Numbered from the stretch's first letter, positions 17,477 to 26,508 are shown. The stretch is DNA of 64,000 nucleotides from Capnocytophaga periodontitidis (GCF_016126015.1 NZ_JAEFDB010000001.1:682001-746000), one strand, 5' to 3'. The notes: generated by a model from the sequence alone, not told the origin. Numbers and translations are program-made.

Positions 17477-18203
17477 GCCAAATTTTCCACGATTTTTCAG
17501 CTTGTAATACTAACATCTGCAAACCATTACAAATGGTAGCCCCTCGCTGTTTCCCTTTTTGTAAAAAAGTAGTTTCTGCAGGATTATAGATGAGATCATA
17601 GAGCAAGTGCTGTGATGTGAGATATTCATAAGGAATTGGAGGACAATCCGTAATATTTGGAAAAGTCCCTAAGGGAGTACAATTTACAATCAAAGTATAC
17701 TTTTGAAAAAGTTCAGGGGTAAGTTCATCATAAGCTAACTGACCTTCTTTAGGAGTACGAGATACAAATTGAGTACTAATTCCTAATTGCTTAAGAGCGT
17801 ACGCTACAGCACTTGAAGCCCCTCCTGTACCCAATATAAGAGCAAAAGTGTGATGGGGTTGTAAAAGCGGACGTAATGATTCTCGAAAGCCATAACAATC
17901 AGTATTGTAGCCTATAAGTCCTTTAGGCGTTACTTGTATGGTATTTACAGCTCCTATATCATAAGCAGTAGGTTCTACCGCTATTAGGAACTTCATAATA
18001 TCACGCTTATAAGGAATAGTTACATTCATTCCTCTTAAATTAGGTGTAGCACGCAATAAATCTGTCAGTTCATCAATATTTTGAATATCAAAATTCACAT
18101 ACTGACTGTTTTTTACATCTTCGCGTTTAAATTTTTCGGTAAAATAATTTCTTGAAAAAGAATAATCTATATTCTTACCTACTAATGCATATATGTCATT
18201 CAT
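17460..18203 (-). CDS. aroE: Shikimate dehydrogenase
   Basis: 247 residues. Reduces 3-dehydroshikimate to shikimate with NADPH. Shikimate-binding SFSRNYFTEKF near the N-terminus, catalytic Lys in GMNVTIPYKRDIM, then GAVNTIQ and YNTDCYGF. The NADP Rossmann loop is GTGGASSAV, followed by NCTPLGTFP and YDLIYNPAETTFL. I choose ATG 18203 because a longer reading would begin inside the promoter box at 18216-18223. It is shorter than the E. coli enzyme, as many Bacteroidota AroE are. It converges with rsmA and shares a divergent promoter region with purM. Confidence 0.95.
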   Translation of the reverse strand: MNDIYALVGKNIDYSFSRNYFTEKFKREDVKNSQYVNFDIQNIDELTDLLRATPNLRGMNVTIPYKRDIMKFLIAVEPTAYDIGAVNTIQVTPKGLIGYNTDCYGFRESLRPLLQPHHTFALILGTGGASSAVAYALKQLGISTQFVSRTPKEGQLAYDELTPELFQKYTLIVNCTPLGTFPNITDCPPIPYEYLTSQHLLYDLIYNPAETTFLQKGKQRGATICNGLQMLVLQAEKSWKIWQKIVS

Positions 18204-18215
18204 TTCTTTTTTTGG

Positions 18216-18246
18216 CAAAGATAAGGATAATTAATTAATTTGCCAA
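18216..18246 (-). promoter_or_regulatory. aroE promoter
   Basis: On the minus strand, TATCTTTG at 18223-18216 and TTG at 18246-18244, spacer 20. Overlaps the divergent purM promoter. Confidence 0.65.
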
Positions 18247-18269
18247 TTGACAAATTATTCTTACTTTTG
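18240..18269 (+). promoter_or_regulatory. purM promoter
   Basis: TTG at 18240-18242 and TACTTTTG at 18262-18269, spacer 19. The two divergent promoters share the palindrome CAATTG, so aroE and purM may compete for polymerase. The sequence from AATTGACAAATTATTCTTAC to the box is identical to the one before the 54227 gene. Confidence 0.65.
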
Positions 18270-18289
18270 CCTCTCAAAATTAAACTATA

Positions 18290-19462
18290 ATGGAAGTAAG
18301 TAAACGCTATGCACAACGCGGAGTTTCGGCTGCAAAAGACGAAGTGCATAAAGCTATCAAAAATATCAATAAAGGATTATTCCCCAAAGCCTTTTGTAAA
18401 ATAGTCCCCGATTATCTTACGGGTGATGACCAATATTGCCTTGTAATGCACGCTGATGGTGCAGGTACTAAGTCGGCTTTGGCTTATATGTATTGGAAAA
18501 CTACGGGCGATTTAAGTGTTTGGAAAGGCATTGCTCAAGATGCCCTCATAATGAATATAGATGATTTATTGTGTGTAGGAGCAGTCGATAACATTATGCT
18601 TTCATCTACTATAGGGCGTAACAAGAACCTCATTCCTGCAGAAGTTATTTCAGCAATCATCAATGGTACTGAAGAACTTATCAATGAATTAGCTAACTTT
18701 GGGGTACATATTCACTCTACAGGAGGTGAAACTGCCGATGTAGGTGATTTAGTACGCACTATCATTGTCGATTCTACTGTTACAGCACGTATGGAACGTA
18801 GTAAAGTGATTGATAATGCCAATATCAAAGCGGGTAATGTAATTGTAGGATTGGCTTCTTATGGGCAAGCTACCTACGAAACCGAATACAATGGTGGTAT
18901 GGGTAGCAACGGACTTACCTCAGCTCGACACGATGTTTTCAACAAATCGTTAGCTAATCAATTCCCTGAAAGTTTTGATCTCTCAGTTCCTGAAGAACTC
19001 GTGTATACAGGAACTAAACACCTCACTGATAGTATTGTAGGCTCTCCTATAAACGCGGGGAAACTTGTCCTCTCCCCTACCCGCACCTATGCTCCTATTA
19101 TCAAAAAGATATTAAAAAAATATGACAATACTCAAATATATGGAATGGTACATTGTAGTGGAGGAGCACAAACTAAAATATTGCATTTTATAGATAACTT
19201 GCATATTGTTAAAAACAATCTCTTCCCCGTTCCTCCTCTCTTTCGACTTATTCAAGAAGAATCTAAAACCGATTGGAAGGAAATGTACCAAGTATTTAAC
19301 TGCGGTCATCGTATGGAACTCTATGTACCTGAAGCTATTGCCGAGGATTTGATAGCTATATCAGAATCTTTTGGCGTACCTGCTCAAGTAATAGGATATG
19401 TAGAAGCTTCTGATAAAAAATGTCTAACTATAAAAAGCGAATACGGTACTTTTGAATACTAA
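18290..19462 (+). CDS. purM: Phosphoribosylformylglycinamidine cyclo-ligase (AIR synthetase)
   Basis: 390 residues. Converts FGAM to AIR with ATP, step five of purine synthesis. Motifs include YAQRGVSAAKDEVHKAIK, MHADGAGTKSALAYMYW, IAQDALIMNIDDLLCVGA and HSTGGETADVGDLVRT. It is longer than the ~345-residue E. coli protein and belongs to the long form seen in Bacteroidota. It has its own promoter and its 3' end overlaps the start of the next gene by 11 bases. Later purine genes purE and guaA lie at 43.1-45.2 kb, not beside it. Confidence 0.93.
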   Translation: MEVSKRYAQRGVSAAKDEVHKAIKNINKGLFPKAFCKIVPDYLTGDDQYCLVMHADGAGTKSALAYMYWKTTGDLSVWKGIAQDALIMNIDDLLCVGAVDNIMLSSTIGRNKNLIPAEVISAIINGTEELINELANFGVHIHSTGGETADVGDLVRTIIVDSTVTARMERSKVIDNANIKAGNVIVGLASYGQATYETEYNGGMGSNGLTSARHDVFNKSLANQFPESFDLSVPEELVYTGTKHLTDSIVGSPINAGKLVLSPTRTYAPIIKKILKKYDNTQIYGMVHCSGGAQTKILHFIDNLHIVKNNLFPVPPLFRLIQEESKTDWKEMYQVFNCGHRMELYVPEAIAEDLIAISESFGVPAQVIGYVEASDKKCLTIKSEYGTFEY

Positions 19463-20609
19463 ATTAAACATACAAACCGATATACGATGGGCATTTGCTT
19501 ATTTTGCCATAGTTGTGTGCTTGGGTATCTTTATGCGCTCAGTACAAGTAGCCGACTATCCTTTTGTATTCAATTATCGGAATATTGTGCATACCCATTC
19601 TCATTTAGCTCTTTTAGGCTTTGTATACGTACTACTTTCGGCTATCTTAGCGCGAACTTTTATCCCTTTCAACAATCAACTGCACAAACGCTACCGTTGG
19701 CTATTCTACATCACCCAATTTTCAGTATTAGGTATGCTCTGTAGCTTCCCTTTTCAAGGATATGGAGCTATTTCTATCAGTTTTTCATCAGTATTTATCA
19801 TTTGTACCTACTTCTTTGCGAGATTCTTTATAAAATATGCAACCTCCCCTTTTGTAAAGATGGGTATCTTTTATCTTATTTTATCAAGTTTAGGAATATG
19901 GTTTATGCCTGTAACTATCGTAAAGTTTGGTAAATTTTCTGAAATGTATATGTGTTCCATTGCCTTCTTTTTGCACTTTCAATACAATGGATGGATGCTT
20001 AGTAGCCTAATGGGACTCTTTGTGAAAAAATATGGTTGGGATATACAATACCCTCAACTTATCAAGCGCATATTTATTCTATTTCAAGTGGGAATTATAG
20101 GGTCGCTTTTTATCTCGTGGGTAGGCTATTTCAGTTATCCTATCTACTATATCGTTGGAGGTATTTCTGTACTTATTTGGCTTACCTCTGTAATAATGAT
20201 ATTGTGCCTATACCTAAAAACTCAACCAAAGAACTTTTTAGCAACAGTTTTTATTTGTTTTTTTATTGCCAAAGTAGCAATGATGTTCACTGGTGCTTTC
20301 CCTATGCTTACTCCCTATTTATTTAAAAACATCGACCTGTTAATTAGTTATTTGCACTTCAATTTTCTGGGGATTGTAACCATAGGTCTCCTGCTGTTTT
20401 TAGAAGATGTTTATAAAGTAAACCGTTGGCTTATTTATCTATTTCTCTTTTGTTTTATCACCACCGAAGGATTAATCACCTATAAGGGATTTTCAGTTAT
20501 TGGAAACTACCCTATTTTTAGCAATTTTTATGAGTATTTGTGGTTATTCACTGCTCCTTTTTACTTCCCTGCAATAGGGTGGCTCATCGGTAGTTTTAAA
20601 ATAAAATAA
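19452..20609 (+). CDS. Polytopic inner-membrane protein with HTHSH motif, TTG start
   Basis: 385 residues, almost all hydrophobic, with about ten to eleven membrane helices. I know no firm name. The second helix begins NIVHTHSHLALLGFVY, and the His-rich start recalls the haem-ligating helices of cytochrome-oxidase subunit I or NnrS-like proteins (inference only). Other polar membrane residues include HFQYNGWMLSS and SYLHFNFLGI. The best start is TTG at 19452, because it keeps the first helix and overlaps the end of purM by 11 bases; the next in-frame ATG would cut into that helix. It probably depends on purM transcription, as no promoter lies between them. Confidence 0.75.
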   Translation: MNTKLNIQTDIRWAFAYFAIVVCLGIFMRSVQVADYPFVFNYRNIVHTHSHLALLGFVYVLLSAILARTFIPFNNQLHKRYRWLFYITQFSVLGMLCSFPFQGYGAISISFSSVFIICTYFFARFFIKYATSPFVKMGIFYLILSSLGIWFMPVTIVKFGKFSEMYMCSIAFFLHFQYNGWMLSSLMGLFVKKYGWDIQYPQLIKRIFILFQVGIIGSLFISWVGYFSYPIYYIVGGISVLIWLTSVIMILCLYLKTQPKNFLATVFICFFIAKVAMMFTGAFPMLTPYLFKNIDLLISYLHFNFLGIVTIGLLLFLEDVYKVNRWLIYLFLFCFITTEGLITYKGFSVIGNYPIFSNFYEYLWLFTAPFYFPAIGWLIGSFKIK

Positions 20610-20641
20610 CGTAGAATGTTTCATTTTTCCAATATAAATAC

Positions 20642-20649
20642 TACTTTTG
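20642..20649 (+). promoter_or_regulatory. Promoter -7 box of the SurA-like gene
   Basis: TACTTTTG, with only a weak TTT-rich -33 region. Its position excludes the upstream GTG at 20661 as a well-placed start and supports ATG 20721. Confidence 0.5.
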
Positions 20650-20720
20650 CAAATTAGTTAGTGCAATTAGGCACATCTTTTGATATGATAATAGAACGTT
20701 TAAAGTTAATAACAAAGTTT

Positions 20721-22076
20721 ATGAATAAAACAAAAATTTGGTCGGTTCTTGTAATGTTGTTGTTTTCCACTCCATTTTTTGCCCAAAACAACGAGCGTAA
20801 AAAGGTAGATGGCGTGGCAGCTGTAGTAGGTGATTATCTAATTTTAGAATCGGATATCGACAAAGCGTATATTGATTTGCAACAACAAGACGTAGATACC
20901 CGTGAAATCAACCGTTGCCAGATGTTAGGCAAACTGATGGAGGATAAACTCTATGCTCACCAAGCAGTGCAAGATAGTGTGAAGCTCACCGATAGCGAAG
21001 TACGCGACCAAGTGAACCAACGTATTGAGTTTTTAACTGCTCAATTAGGTGGTGACATCAAAAAACTATTACAGTTCTACAAAAAAGATGATGAACAATC
21101 TATGCGCGACGAACTTTTCAACCTTTTAAAGGTGAGTATGCTCGCTCAGCGTATGAAACAACAAATTATAAAAGATGTAGAAGTAACTCCTGAAGAAATA
21201 CGCACCTTCTTCAATGCTATACCAGCCGATGAGCGTCCGCATTTTGGTACTGAATTAGAAATAGCACAAATTGTGGTAAACCCTGTAGCTCCAAAAAGTT
21301 CAGTACAAAAAGTAATAGATCAACTCAATGATATTAAAAAGGATGTAGAAGAAAATGGTATGAGTTTTTCTACCAAAGCCATTCTCTACTCTCAAGACCG
21401 TGCTACTGGCGGACAAGTACTTACTTTCAACCGTAATTCTGCTTTCGATAAAGCTTTCAAAGATGTAGCTTTCTCCTTGCAAGAAGGAGAAATATCTAAA
21501 CCTTTTGAGTCAAGTTTCGGTTGGCATATTATCCAAATGGACAAGATTCGTGGTAAAGAAGTGAGTGTACGCCACATTTTATTAATGCCTGATATCCCTG
21601 AGGAAGCTCTCAACGAAGCTAAAGAAAAAATAGCCAAAATTCGTGAACGCATCATTAACAAAGAACTTACTTTTGATGAGGCTGCACGTAATTTCTCTGA
21701 TGAAAAAGAAACTCGTAACGATGGCGGTCAGCTTATCAACCCTGAAGATCTTTCTACTCGTTTTGAACTTACCCGTATAGAGCCTACCCTTTACGCACGT
21801 ATTTCAGACCTAAAAGATAACGAGGTGTCAGTCCCTTTCCTTGATGAAGACAGAACTGGCAAAAAGACTTATAAGATTTACCAAATTACAAATCGTATTG
21901 ATGAACACCAAGCCGATTTTGTAAAGGATTACGTAAAAATACAAGATTTAGCCCTCAAAGAAAAACAGCTAAAAGCTATCAACAAGTGGATGAAAGAACA
22001 TATCGAAAAGACTTACATTTCAGTAAATGGAGAATATAAAAATTGTAAGTTTGAAAATAACTGGCTGAAGAAATAA
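20721..22076 (+). CDS. SurA-like periplasmic chaperone / parvulin peptidyl-prolyl isomerase
   Basis: 451 residues from ATG 20721. A signal peptide (MNKTKIWSVLVMLLFSTPFFAQ) precedes a SurA-type N-domain (DGVAAVVGDYLILESDIDKAYI, then LGKLMEDKLYAHQAV). Two parvulin PpiC-type domains follow at about 175-275 and 280-385, with motifs ELEIAQIVVNP, ATGGQVLTFNR and VSVRHILLMPDIP. SurA escorts unfolded outer-membrane proteins through the periplasm, which fits an organism with many TonB receptors. It is a single gene ending in the terminator at 22115-22160. Confidence 0.92.
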   Translation: MNKTKIWSVLVMLLFSTPFFAQNNERKKVDGVAAVVGDYLILESDIDKAYIDLQQQDVDTREINRCQMLGKLMEDKLYAHQAVQDSVKLTDSEVRDQVNQRIEFLTAQLGGDIKKLLQFYKKDDEQSMRDELFNLLKVSMLAQRMKQQIIKDVEVTPEEIRTFFNAIPADERPHFGTELEIAQIVVNPVAPKSSVQKVIDQLNDIKKDVEENGMSFSTKAILYSQDRATGGQVLTFNRNSAFDKAFKDVAFSLQEGEISKPFESSFGWHIIQMDKIRGKEVSVRHILLMPDIPEEALNEAKEKIAKIRERIINKELTFDEAARNFSDEKETRNDGGQLINPEDLSTRFELTRIEPTLYARISDLKDNEVSVPFLDEDRTGKKTYKIYQITNRIDEHQADFVKDYVKIQDLALKEKQLKAINKWMKEHIEKTYISVNGEYKNCKFENNWLKK

Positions 22077-22114
22077 TTTTTCCTTACTTCAATGCGAAAA
22101 TATCTAAAAAAAAT

Positions 22115-22160
22115 AAAAAGTGAGAAACAAAACTATCTTAAGTTTTATTTCTCACTTTTT
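22115..22160. terminator. Bidirectional terminator between the SurA-like gene and the GH13 gene
   Basis: AAAAAGTGAGAAA (22115-22127) pairs perfectly with TTTCTCACTTTTT (22148-22160). The arms carry A and T runs on both sides. It lies between convergent genes and can serve both. Confidence 0.85.
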
Positions 22161-22182
22161 TATTACCAATATAAATACTTTA

Positions 22183-23901
22183 TCAAGAAATTCTAAACAC
22201 TAAAGACTCCAAAGGGGCTATATCTACTCGCAATCTTCCTTTGCCATTTTCTATATATAAAGTAGTTTGCTTTTCGTGGTAAAGAACATCGCTAAGGGTA
22301 TATGTACCGTCATTCAAGAACCAACTGCCTAGCAAATAGGCTGGCAATTGCAAGTCAAAACCATAGCTTTCGTGTTCACTAAAATTGCACACCATCACCC
22401 ATTGCTCTTCTTCATTCCCTCTCGCAAAACTATACACTTTGTCGTTGTAATAAACGGTGTGCTCTCGATTGTATTGATGCAAATCAATATAAGCACCATT
22501 GACCTTTAAATTGAGTAATCGCTGATAGAAATCGCGTAATGCTCGCTCCGAATTACTAAGCTGACCTCCGTCATATTGTTTGTTGTTTACCCACCGTTGA
22601 TGAGCTGGGACTCCTATATAATCAAAAATAGAAGTACGCGACGGACTGCCAAAACCTGCCCATTCTGCCGCTCTCTCTCCCACCTCCTGACCGAAATACA
22701 CCATTACTGGCGATTCGCTAATGAGGGTAGAAACTACCATTGCAGATTTAGCCTTTTCGGCATAGCCCGCAAATTCTGGTGAGGCTATACGTTGCTCATC
22801 GTGGTTTTCTAAAAAATGCAACATACGGTCTGAAATATCGGAGAGGTTGTGTTGTATAGGGGCTATGGCATCAGTGGTATGTGCGTGTGCTACGATATTG
22901 CGCAAAGTGTCATACAATTGCACTTTGTCGTAGAGGTAATCCATCTTCCCTAAGTGTAAATAAGGACGATATTCATTGGGGTTGTATACCTCAGCCAGCA
23001 GAAAAGCCTCTGGGTTATGATGTTTAATGGTCGAATTGAGATAACTCCAAAACTCCACAGGTACCATTTCAGCCATATCATAACGGAATCCATCTACACC
23101 TTTTTCAAGCCAATACAAAGCAATATCTTTAAACTTTTGCCAAGTATTAGGTACGATTTGCTCTTGCCAAAAACGGTAATGCACTTCTGTATCTTCACTC
23201 TCAAAACCTATAGGTAGTTCTGGAAAATCCTTAATGCCATCAGGGCGTACCCCATAGTTGAGCTTTACGGTTTCATACCAATCATTGCGATCGGGCTGAG
23301 AAGCACGCGCTCCATTACCTGTCCATTTAGCAGGAAACTCGTGATATTCACCATAAATACCTTCAGGTAGTTTAAAAGCCTCATTAGGGTTGTAATAGAA
23401 ATTATTGTTTACAGCATAAGTCACCGAAATATCATCATCTTCACCAAAACCTTTTACACCCTCAGGTTTAGCAATACTCTCATAACGGCGTGCCACGTGA
23501 TTAGGCACTATATCCATAATCACTTTCAGTCCGCACTGGTGCGTACGTGTGATGAGGGCTTCCCACTCCTCCAAACGTTTTAAGGGATTGTCAGCAAGGT
23601 CTGGGTTTACAGTGTAATAATCCTTTATGGCATAAGGAGAGCCCGCGCGTCCTTTTACTACTGCGGGAAAGTCATTACTGATGCCGTAAGCCGTATAATC
23701 AGTAGTGAGAGCGTGATGTAACACCCCTGTAAACCATATATGTGTGGCTCCTAACTTTTTTATTTCTAATAGAGCCTTCTCAGTAAAATCAGAGAACTTG
23801 CCCACTCCATTTTCATCCTTAGTGCCCCACGCTTTATTGGTAGTATTAGTATTCCCAAAAAGCCTTGTCAACACCTGATAAACTACTATTTTTTCGTTCA
23901 T
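22183..23901 (-). CDS. Alpha-amylase family glycoside hydrolase (GH13)
   Basis: 572 residues, no signal peptide, so cytoplasmic. The (beta/alpha)8 barrel motifs are in order: D130-IVPNH, GFRYD275MAEM (nucleophile Asp), LLAE304VYNP (acid/base Glu) and FLENHD368EQR (transition-state Asp). A C-terminal beta domain (about 480-572) follows. It acts on alpha-1,4-glucans or maltodextrins, probably in glycogen or starch degradation. It starts right at the end of the frameshifted small gene upstream, so it may be read from the accessory cluster at 23.9-26.5 kb, with no clear promoter of its own. Confidence 0.93.
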   Translation of the reverse strand: MNEKIVVYQVLTRLFGNTNTTNKAWGTKDENGVGKFSDFTEKALLEIKKLGATHIWFTGVLHHALTTDYTAYGISNDFPAVVKGRAGSPYAIKDYYTVNPDLADNPLKRLEEWEALITRTHQCGLKVIMDIVPNHVARRYESIAKPEGVKGFGEDDDISVTYAVNNNFYYNPNEAFKLPEGIYGEYHEFPAKWTGNGARASQPDRNDWYETVKLNYGVRPDGIKDFPELPIGFESEDTEVHYRFWQEQIVPNTWQKFKDIALYWLEKGVDGFRYDMAEMVPVEFWSYLNSTIKHHNPEAFLLAEVYNPNEYRPYLHLGKMDYLYDKVQLYDTLRNIVAHAHTTDAIAPIQHNLSDISDRMLHFLENHDEQRIASPEFAGYAEKAKSAMVVSTLISESPVMVYFGQEVGERAAEWAGFGSPSRTSIFDYIGVPAHQRWVNNKQYDGGQLSNSERALRDFYQRLLNLKVNGAYIDLHQYNREHTVYYNDKVYSFARGNEEEQWVMVCNFSEHESYGFDLQLPAYLLGSWFLNDGTYTLSDVLYHEKQTTLYIENGKGRLRVDIAPLESLVFRIS

Positions 23902-23902
23902 T

Positions 23903-24120
23903 TTAAACTGTTTTAGCTTCTTCTAATAACTCAATAAATACATCATAATCAACCTTATGAGTTATTATATCCTCATTAATTGGTTTGACCGTAGGCGTTT
24001 CTACAAAGAAATTACCATTATCATCATAACTAACTAATGTATATATTTATCATCTATATAAATCTCAGCTACTAAATTGTCATAATTACAATCGCTACAT
24101 ATTAATATTTCTTTCTTCAT
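23903..24120 (-). pseudogene. Small immunity-like gene with a one-base frameshift
   Basis: From ATG 24120 the minus strand reads MKKEILICSDCNYDNLVAEI then YIDDKYIH-stop. One base less in the run TATATA continues in another frame as TLVSYDDNGNFFVETPTVKP and ends FIELLEEAKTV at 23903. The total of 218 bases is one short of 73 codons, so a single-base deletion broke a ~72-residue protein. The start overlaps the end of the upstream gene by 26 bases. The style of the protein, acidic with LVAEIYIDDK, recalls small immunity-type proteins, but I cannot name a family. It may alternatively be a sequencing error. Confidence 0.65.
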
Positions 24121-24472
24121 ATAGCAATTCTTCCTCAAAAAATCTTCTACTACTACCTAATAAAATATAAAAAGGCTTACTATCTTTAAAATGCCAATAT
24201 CGATCTTTTATAATAGCTTGTTTTTTACTAGCTACTACCAATACCAAAGTACCTATTTCTATAAAACTACCTTCTATAACTTTCATAGCTTCTTTCTGTA
24301 TAATAAATACTTTATCACCATAAGATATTTTATAATATGTACTTAAATCTTCAAGGATAGTAAATAACTTTCCTTGCGGATTCAATGCTTCAAACATTTC
24401 TATTCCACTGTTGTCTAATAAAATATTGTCTTTATTCTTGTTCAACAACCAAAAACAAACTCCATATAGCAT
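24095..24472 (-). CDS. Unrecognised 125-residue protein
   Basis: No family recognised. It starts with a short hydrophobic stretch (MLYGVCFWLL), then a mixed alpha/beta body with SYGDKVFIIQKEAMKVIEGSF and LVLVVASKKQAIIKDRYWHF. The upstream codons in frame (from about 24505, KRETTIETILV) also look coding but offer no standard start, so the true N-terminus may be slightly longer with an unusual start. It lies 36 bases after the leucine-rich gene stop and overlaps the frameshifted gene, so it is part of one run. An immunity or accessory role is only inferred from the company it keeps. Confidence 0.55.
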   Translation of the reverse strand: MLYGVCFWLLNKNKDNILLDNSGIEMFEALNPQGKLFTILEDLSTYYKISYGDKVFIIQKEAMKVIEGSFIEIGTLVLVVASKKQAIIKDRYWHFKDSKPFYILLGSSRRFFEEELLYEERNINM

Positions 24473-24508
24473 TACTAAAATAGTTTCAATCGTTGTTTCT
24501 CTTTTAAT

Positions 24509-25492
24509 CTAATCGTATTGTATCTTACCTATCTCGGGAAATCTCTCCAAAAAGTTTCTTGTTTCTTTCATCGTTTTGAGTTTTATTGTAATACTTTCCA
24601 AAAAAGGAAATACTTCAGGAATGAGCCAAGACAAATCTTCTAATCTAAACGAATTGGTAGCAATACGCAAACGGCACAGTTGCTTCACCTCTCTGATGCT
24701 GAAAATATCAGTGAGTCCTTTCATATTCATCAGCGAAAGATAGGTAAGTTGTTTTAGTTCGGCAAGTGAAGGGAGTTTAGCAATTTTATTAGCTCCTAAA
24801 AAAGATAAACTTTCTAAATGTATTAACCCCGAAATAAAACTAATATCTTCTAACTTATTGCTATTGAATAGCAACAATTCTTTCAAATTAGGCATCTTTT
24901 TGTCGAGGTCTGTACTTTGTAGCCCTTGCACTTCCAAAAACTCCATAGTGGGCATTACTTGAACTAAATCTGTTTGTAAGCCTCTCACATTCATTTTCTT
25001 TAATGATTGCAACATCGATAGCTCTTGATGTTGTTTTTTTGTTAGAGGAAGTTCTAAGTTTATCTTTTCTAATTTATAGCAAGATTCCAAAGGAGTAAGA
25101 CTTAGATTTTTATCATACCGAAGTGCCAAAACTAATTCTTTTAGGTTTTGAAAATACTCAATACCTTTGAGCGAATCAAATCCCCAATCTCTATTACTAA
25201 TAAACACTTGCTCTACATTCCATATACTTTTAAAATCCTCTATATTTATCCAAGCCTCCTGATTATTTTCTCTTAGCAATTGCAATATAAACACCGATTT
25301 ATGAGGCTGTGCCAGCACCTCTGATAGCACTTCTAACTTTTCAGATTTAGGAGCTTCCTCAAAACGAAGCCTAATAATATGATTCTCTATTTCTTTTAGT
25401 TGTAAAATAGTTTTATCACTCGCATTATTTATCTCTAATAAAGCGAGATTTTTTCCATCATAATCTGAATAAATTTGAATTTCTTTGTTCAT
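24509..25492 (-). CDS. Leucine-rich repeat protein 2
   Basis: 327 residues from ATG 25492; an upstream TTG reading is less likely. No signal peptide, so cytosolic. An N-domain (about 1-95) with TILQLKEIENHIIRLRF is followed by leucine-rich repeats at about 105-300 of the type LKELVLALRYDKNL, LKKMNVRGLQTDL, LKELLLFNSNKLEDI, LTYLSLMNMKGL. It lies two bases after the first leucine-rich gene stop (25495), so the two are co-translated. The repeats suggest protein binding. Both LRR genes may be diverged copies, though their N-domains differ. Confidence 0.78.
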   Translation of the reverse strand: MNKEIQIYSDYDGKNLALLEINNASDKTILQLKEIENHIIRLRFEEAPKSEKLEVLSEVLAQPHKSVFILQLLRENNQEAWINIEDFKSIWNVEQVFISNRDWGFDSLKGIEYFQNLKELVLALRYDKNLSLTPLESCYKLEKINLELPLTKKQHQELSMLQSLKKMNVRGLQTDLVQVMPTMEFLEVQGLQSTDLDKKMPNLKELLLFNSNKLEDISFISGLIHLESLSFLGANKIAKLPSLAELKQLTYLSLMNMKGLTDIFSIREVKQLCRLRIATNSFRLEDLSWLIPEVFPFLESITIKLKTMKETRNFLERFPEIGKIQYD

Positions 25493-25494
25493 TA

Positions 25495-26493
25495 TCAACT
25501 CTCATCTGGTATTATCCAAAGTGCAATATCTCGTTTCTCTATTTCATCTATTATTTTTAGAACCTTATGTTTTTCTATTTCTAATACTTTTAAATTCTTA
25601 ATAAACGATATATCATCTATTTCTTTGATAAATTCATTGTCATACAAACAGAGCCTTTTTAAATTTGGCAATTGCTCTAAGCCTTCTAAACTTTCTATTT
25701 CGGAGCCATAACTCACATCCAAATGCTCAAGAGACTTCAATTTACTAAACGGAAGAAAGTTTTTAAAAGGACAAGATAGCATCTCAATATATTTTAATTT
25801 TTTGCATACCTCCAAGCCATCAAAAGTTTGCGAATCATCATAATAAGTATGAACAGCATACAATTCTCTCAAATTAGGGGTATTTTTGAGTGAATAGAAA
25901 TCAAAACCTTTCAACTTTATATGTAATTTTTTGAGCTTGGGCAATGCAATATCTATTTCTTTAAAATGTTCAGCATCCAATTTCTCAAGCAAAGGAATAT
26001 AAGCTCCTTTCAAACTATTAACCGAATAAGGCAATGCCAACTCCCGTAAAGAAGGTAAATATACATCTTTTAAACTATCTGTTTTGAAACCTCCTATGCC
26101 TAAACTCCTCAGAGAAGGCAAATGAGCCTCTGCCAACGAATATACATAAGGATTTTCTTCTGGATAGTTTCGATTAAAAATAGTCAATTCTTTTAAAGAA
26201 GGTAACTGAAGAAATTGACAAAATCGCTTTGAATAGATAATGCTATCAGAAATATATAATTCCTTGAGCTTTTTAAATTCAGTAAGTGCACTCAAATCAT
26301 CTAAAGTGCACCTCAAAAAATTTATACTTTTTACAGTATCAGCAAAAGGCAAAAAATCATCAAATGATTTTATATCCTTATCCATAAAAAATAATTCCAC
26401 AGGTATTCCTCTGTATAATCGTATGAAATTGCCATACCCTTGATGGGAATAAATGATTTTTAAATTGTATTTGTCGGTAAAATAGGTGTACAT
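25495..26493 (-). CDS. Leucine-rich repeat protein 1
   Basis: 332 residues from ATG 26493 (MYTYFTDKYNLKIIYSHQG). Reading further upstream would start inside the prfB terminator hairpin (26517-26565), so the longer form is rejected. After an N-domain (GIPVELFFMDKDIKSFDDF) come repeats such as LKELYISDSIIYS, LKELTIFNRNYPEEN, LRELALPYSVNSLKG, LKKLHIKLKGF, LEHLDVSYGSEI and LKRLCLYDNEFIKEI. No signal or membrane segment. First gene of the accessory run 26493-23903. Only 16 bases separate it from the terminator A/T tract, so it may live on read-through from prfB. Confidence 0.78.
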   Translation of the reverse strand: MYTYFTDKYNLKIIYSHQGYGNFIRLYRGIPVELFFMDKDIKSFDDFLPFADTVKSINFLRCTLDDLSALTEFKKLKELYISDSIIYSKRFCQFLQLPSLKELTIFNRNYPEENPYVYSLAEAHLPSLRSLGIGGFKTDSLKDVYLPSLRELALPYSVNSLKGAYIPLLEKLDAEHFKEIDIALPKLKKLHIKLKGFDFYSLKNTPNLRELYAVHTYYDDSQTFDGLEVCKKLKYIEMLSCPFKNFLPFSKLKSLEHLDVSYGSEIESLEGLEQLPNLKRLCLYDNEFIKEIDDISFIKNLKVLEIEKHKVLKIIDEIEKRDIALWIIPDES

Positions 26494-26508
26494 AAATAGA
26501 TGTATTAT

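Noticed and set aside
22183-26493. A genomic island with mobile ends around the GH13-LRR cluster
   Set aside because: No integrase, direct repeat, tRNA or inverted repeat was seen at the borders, and composition differs little from the surroundings.
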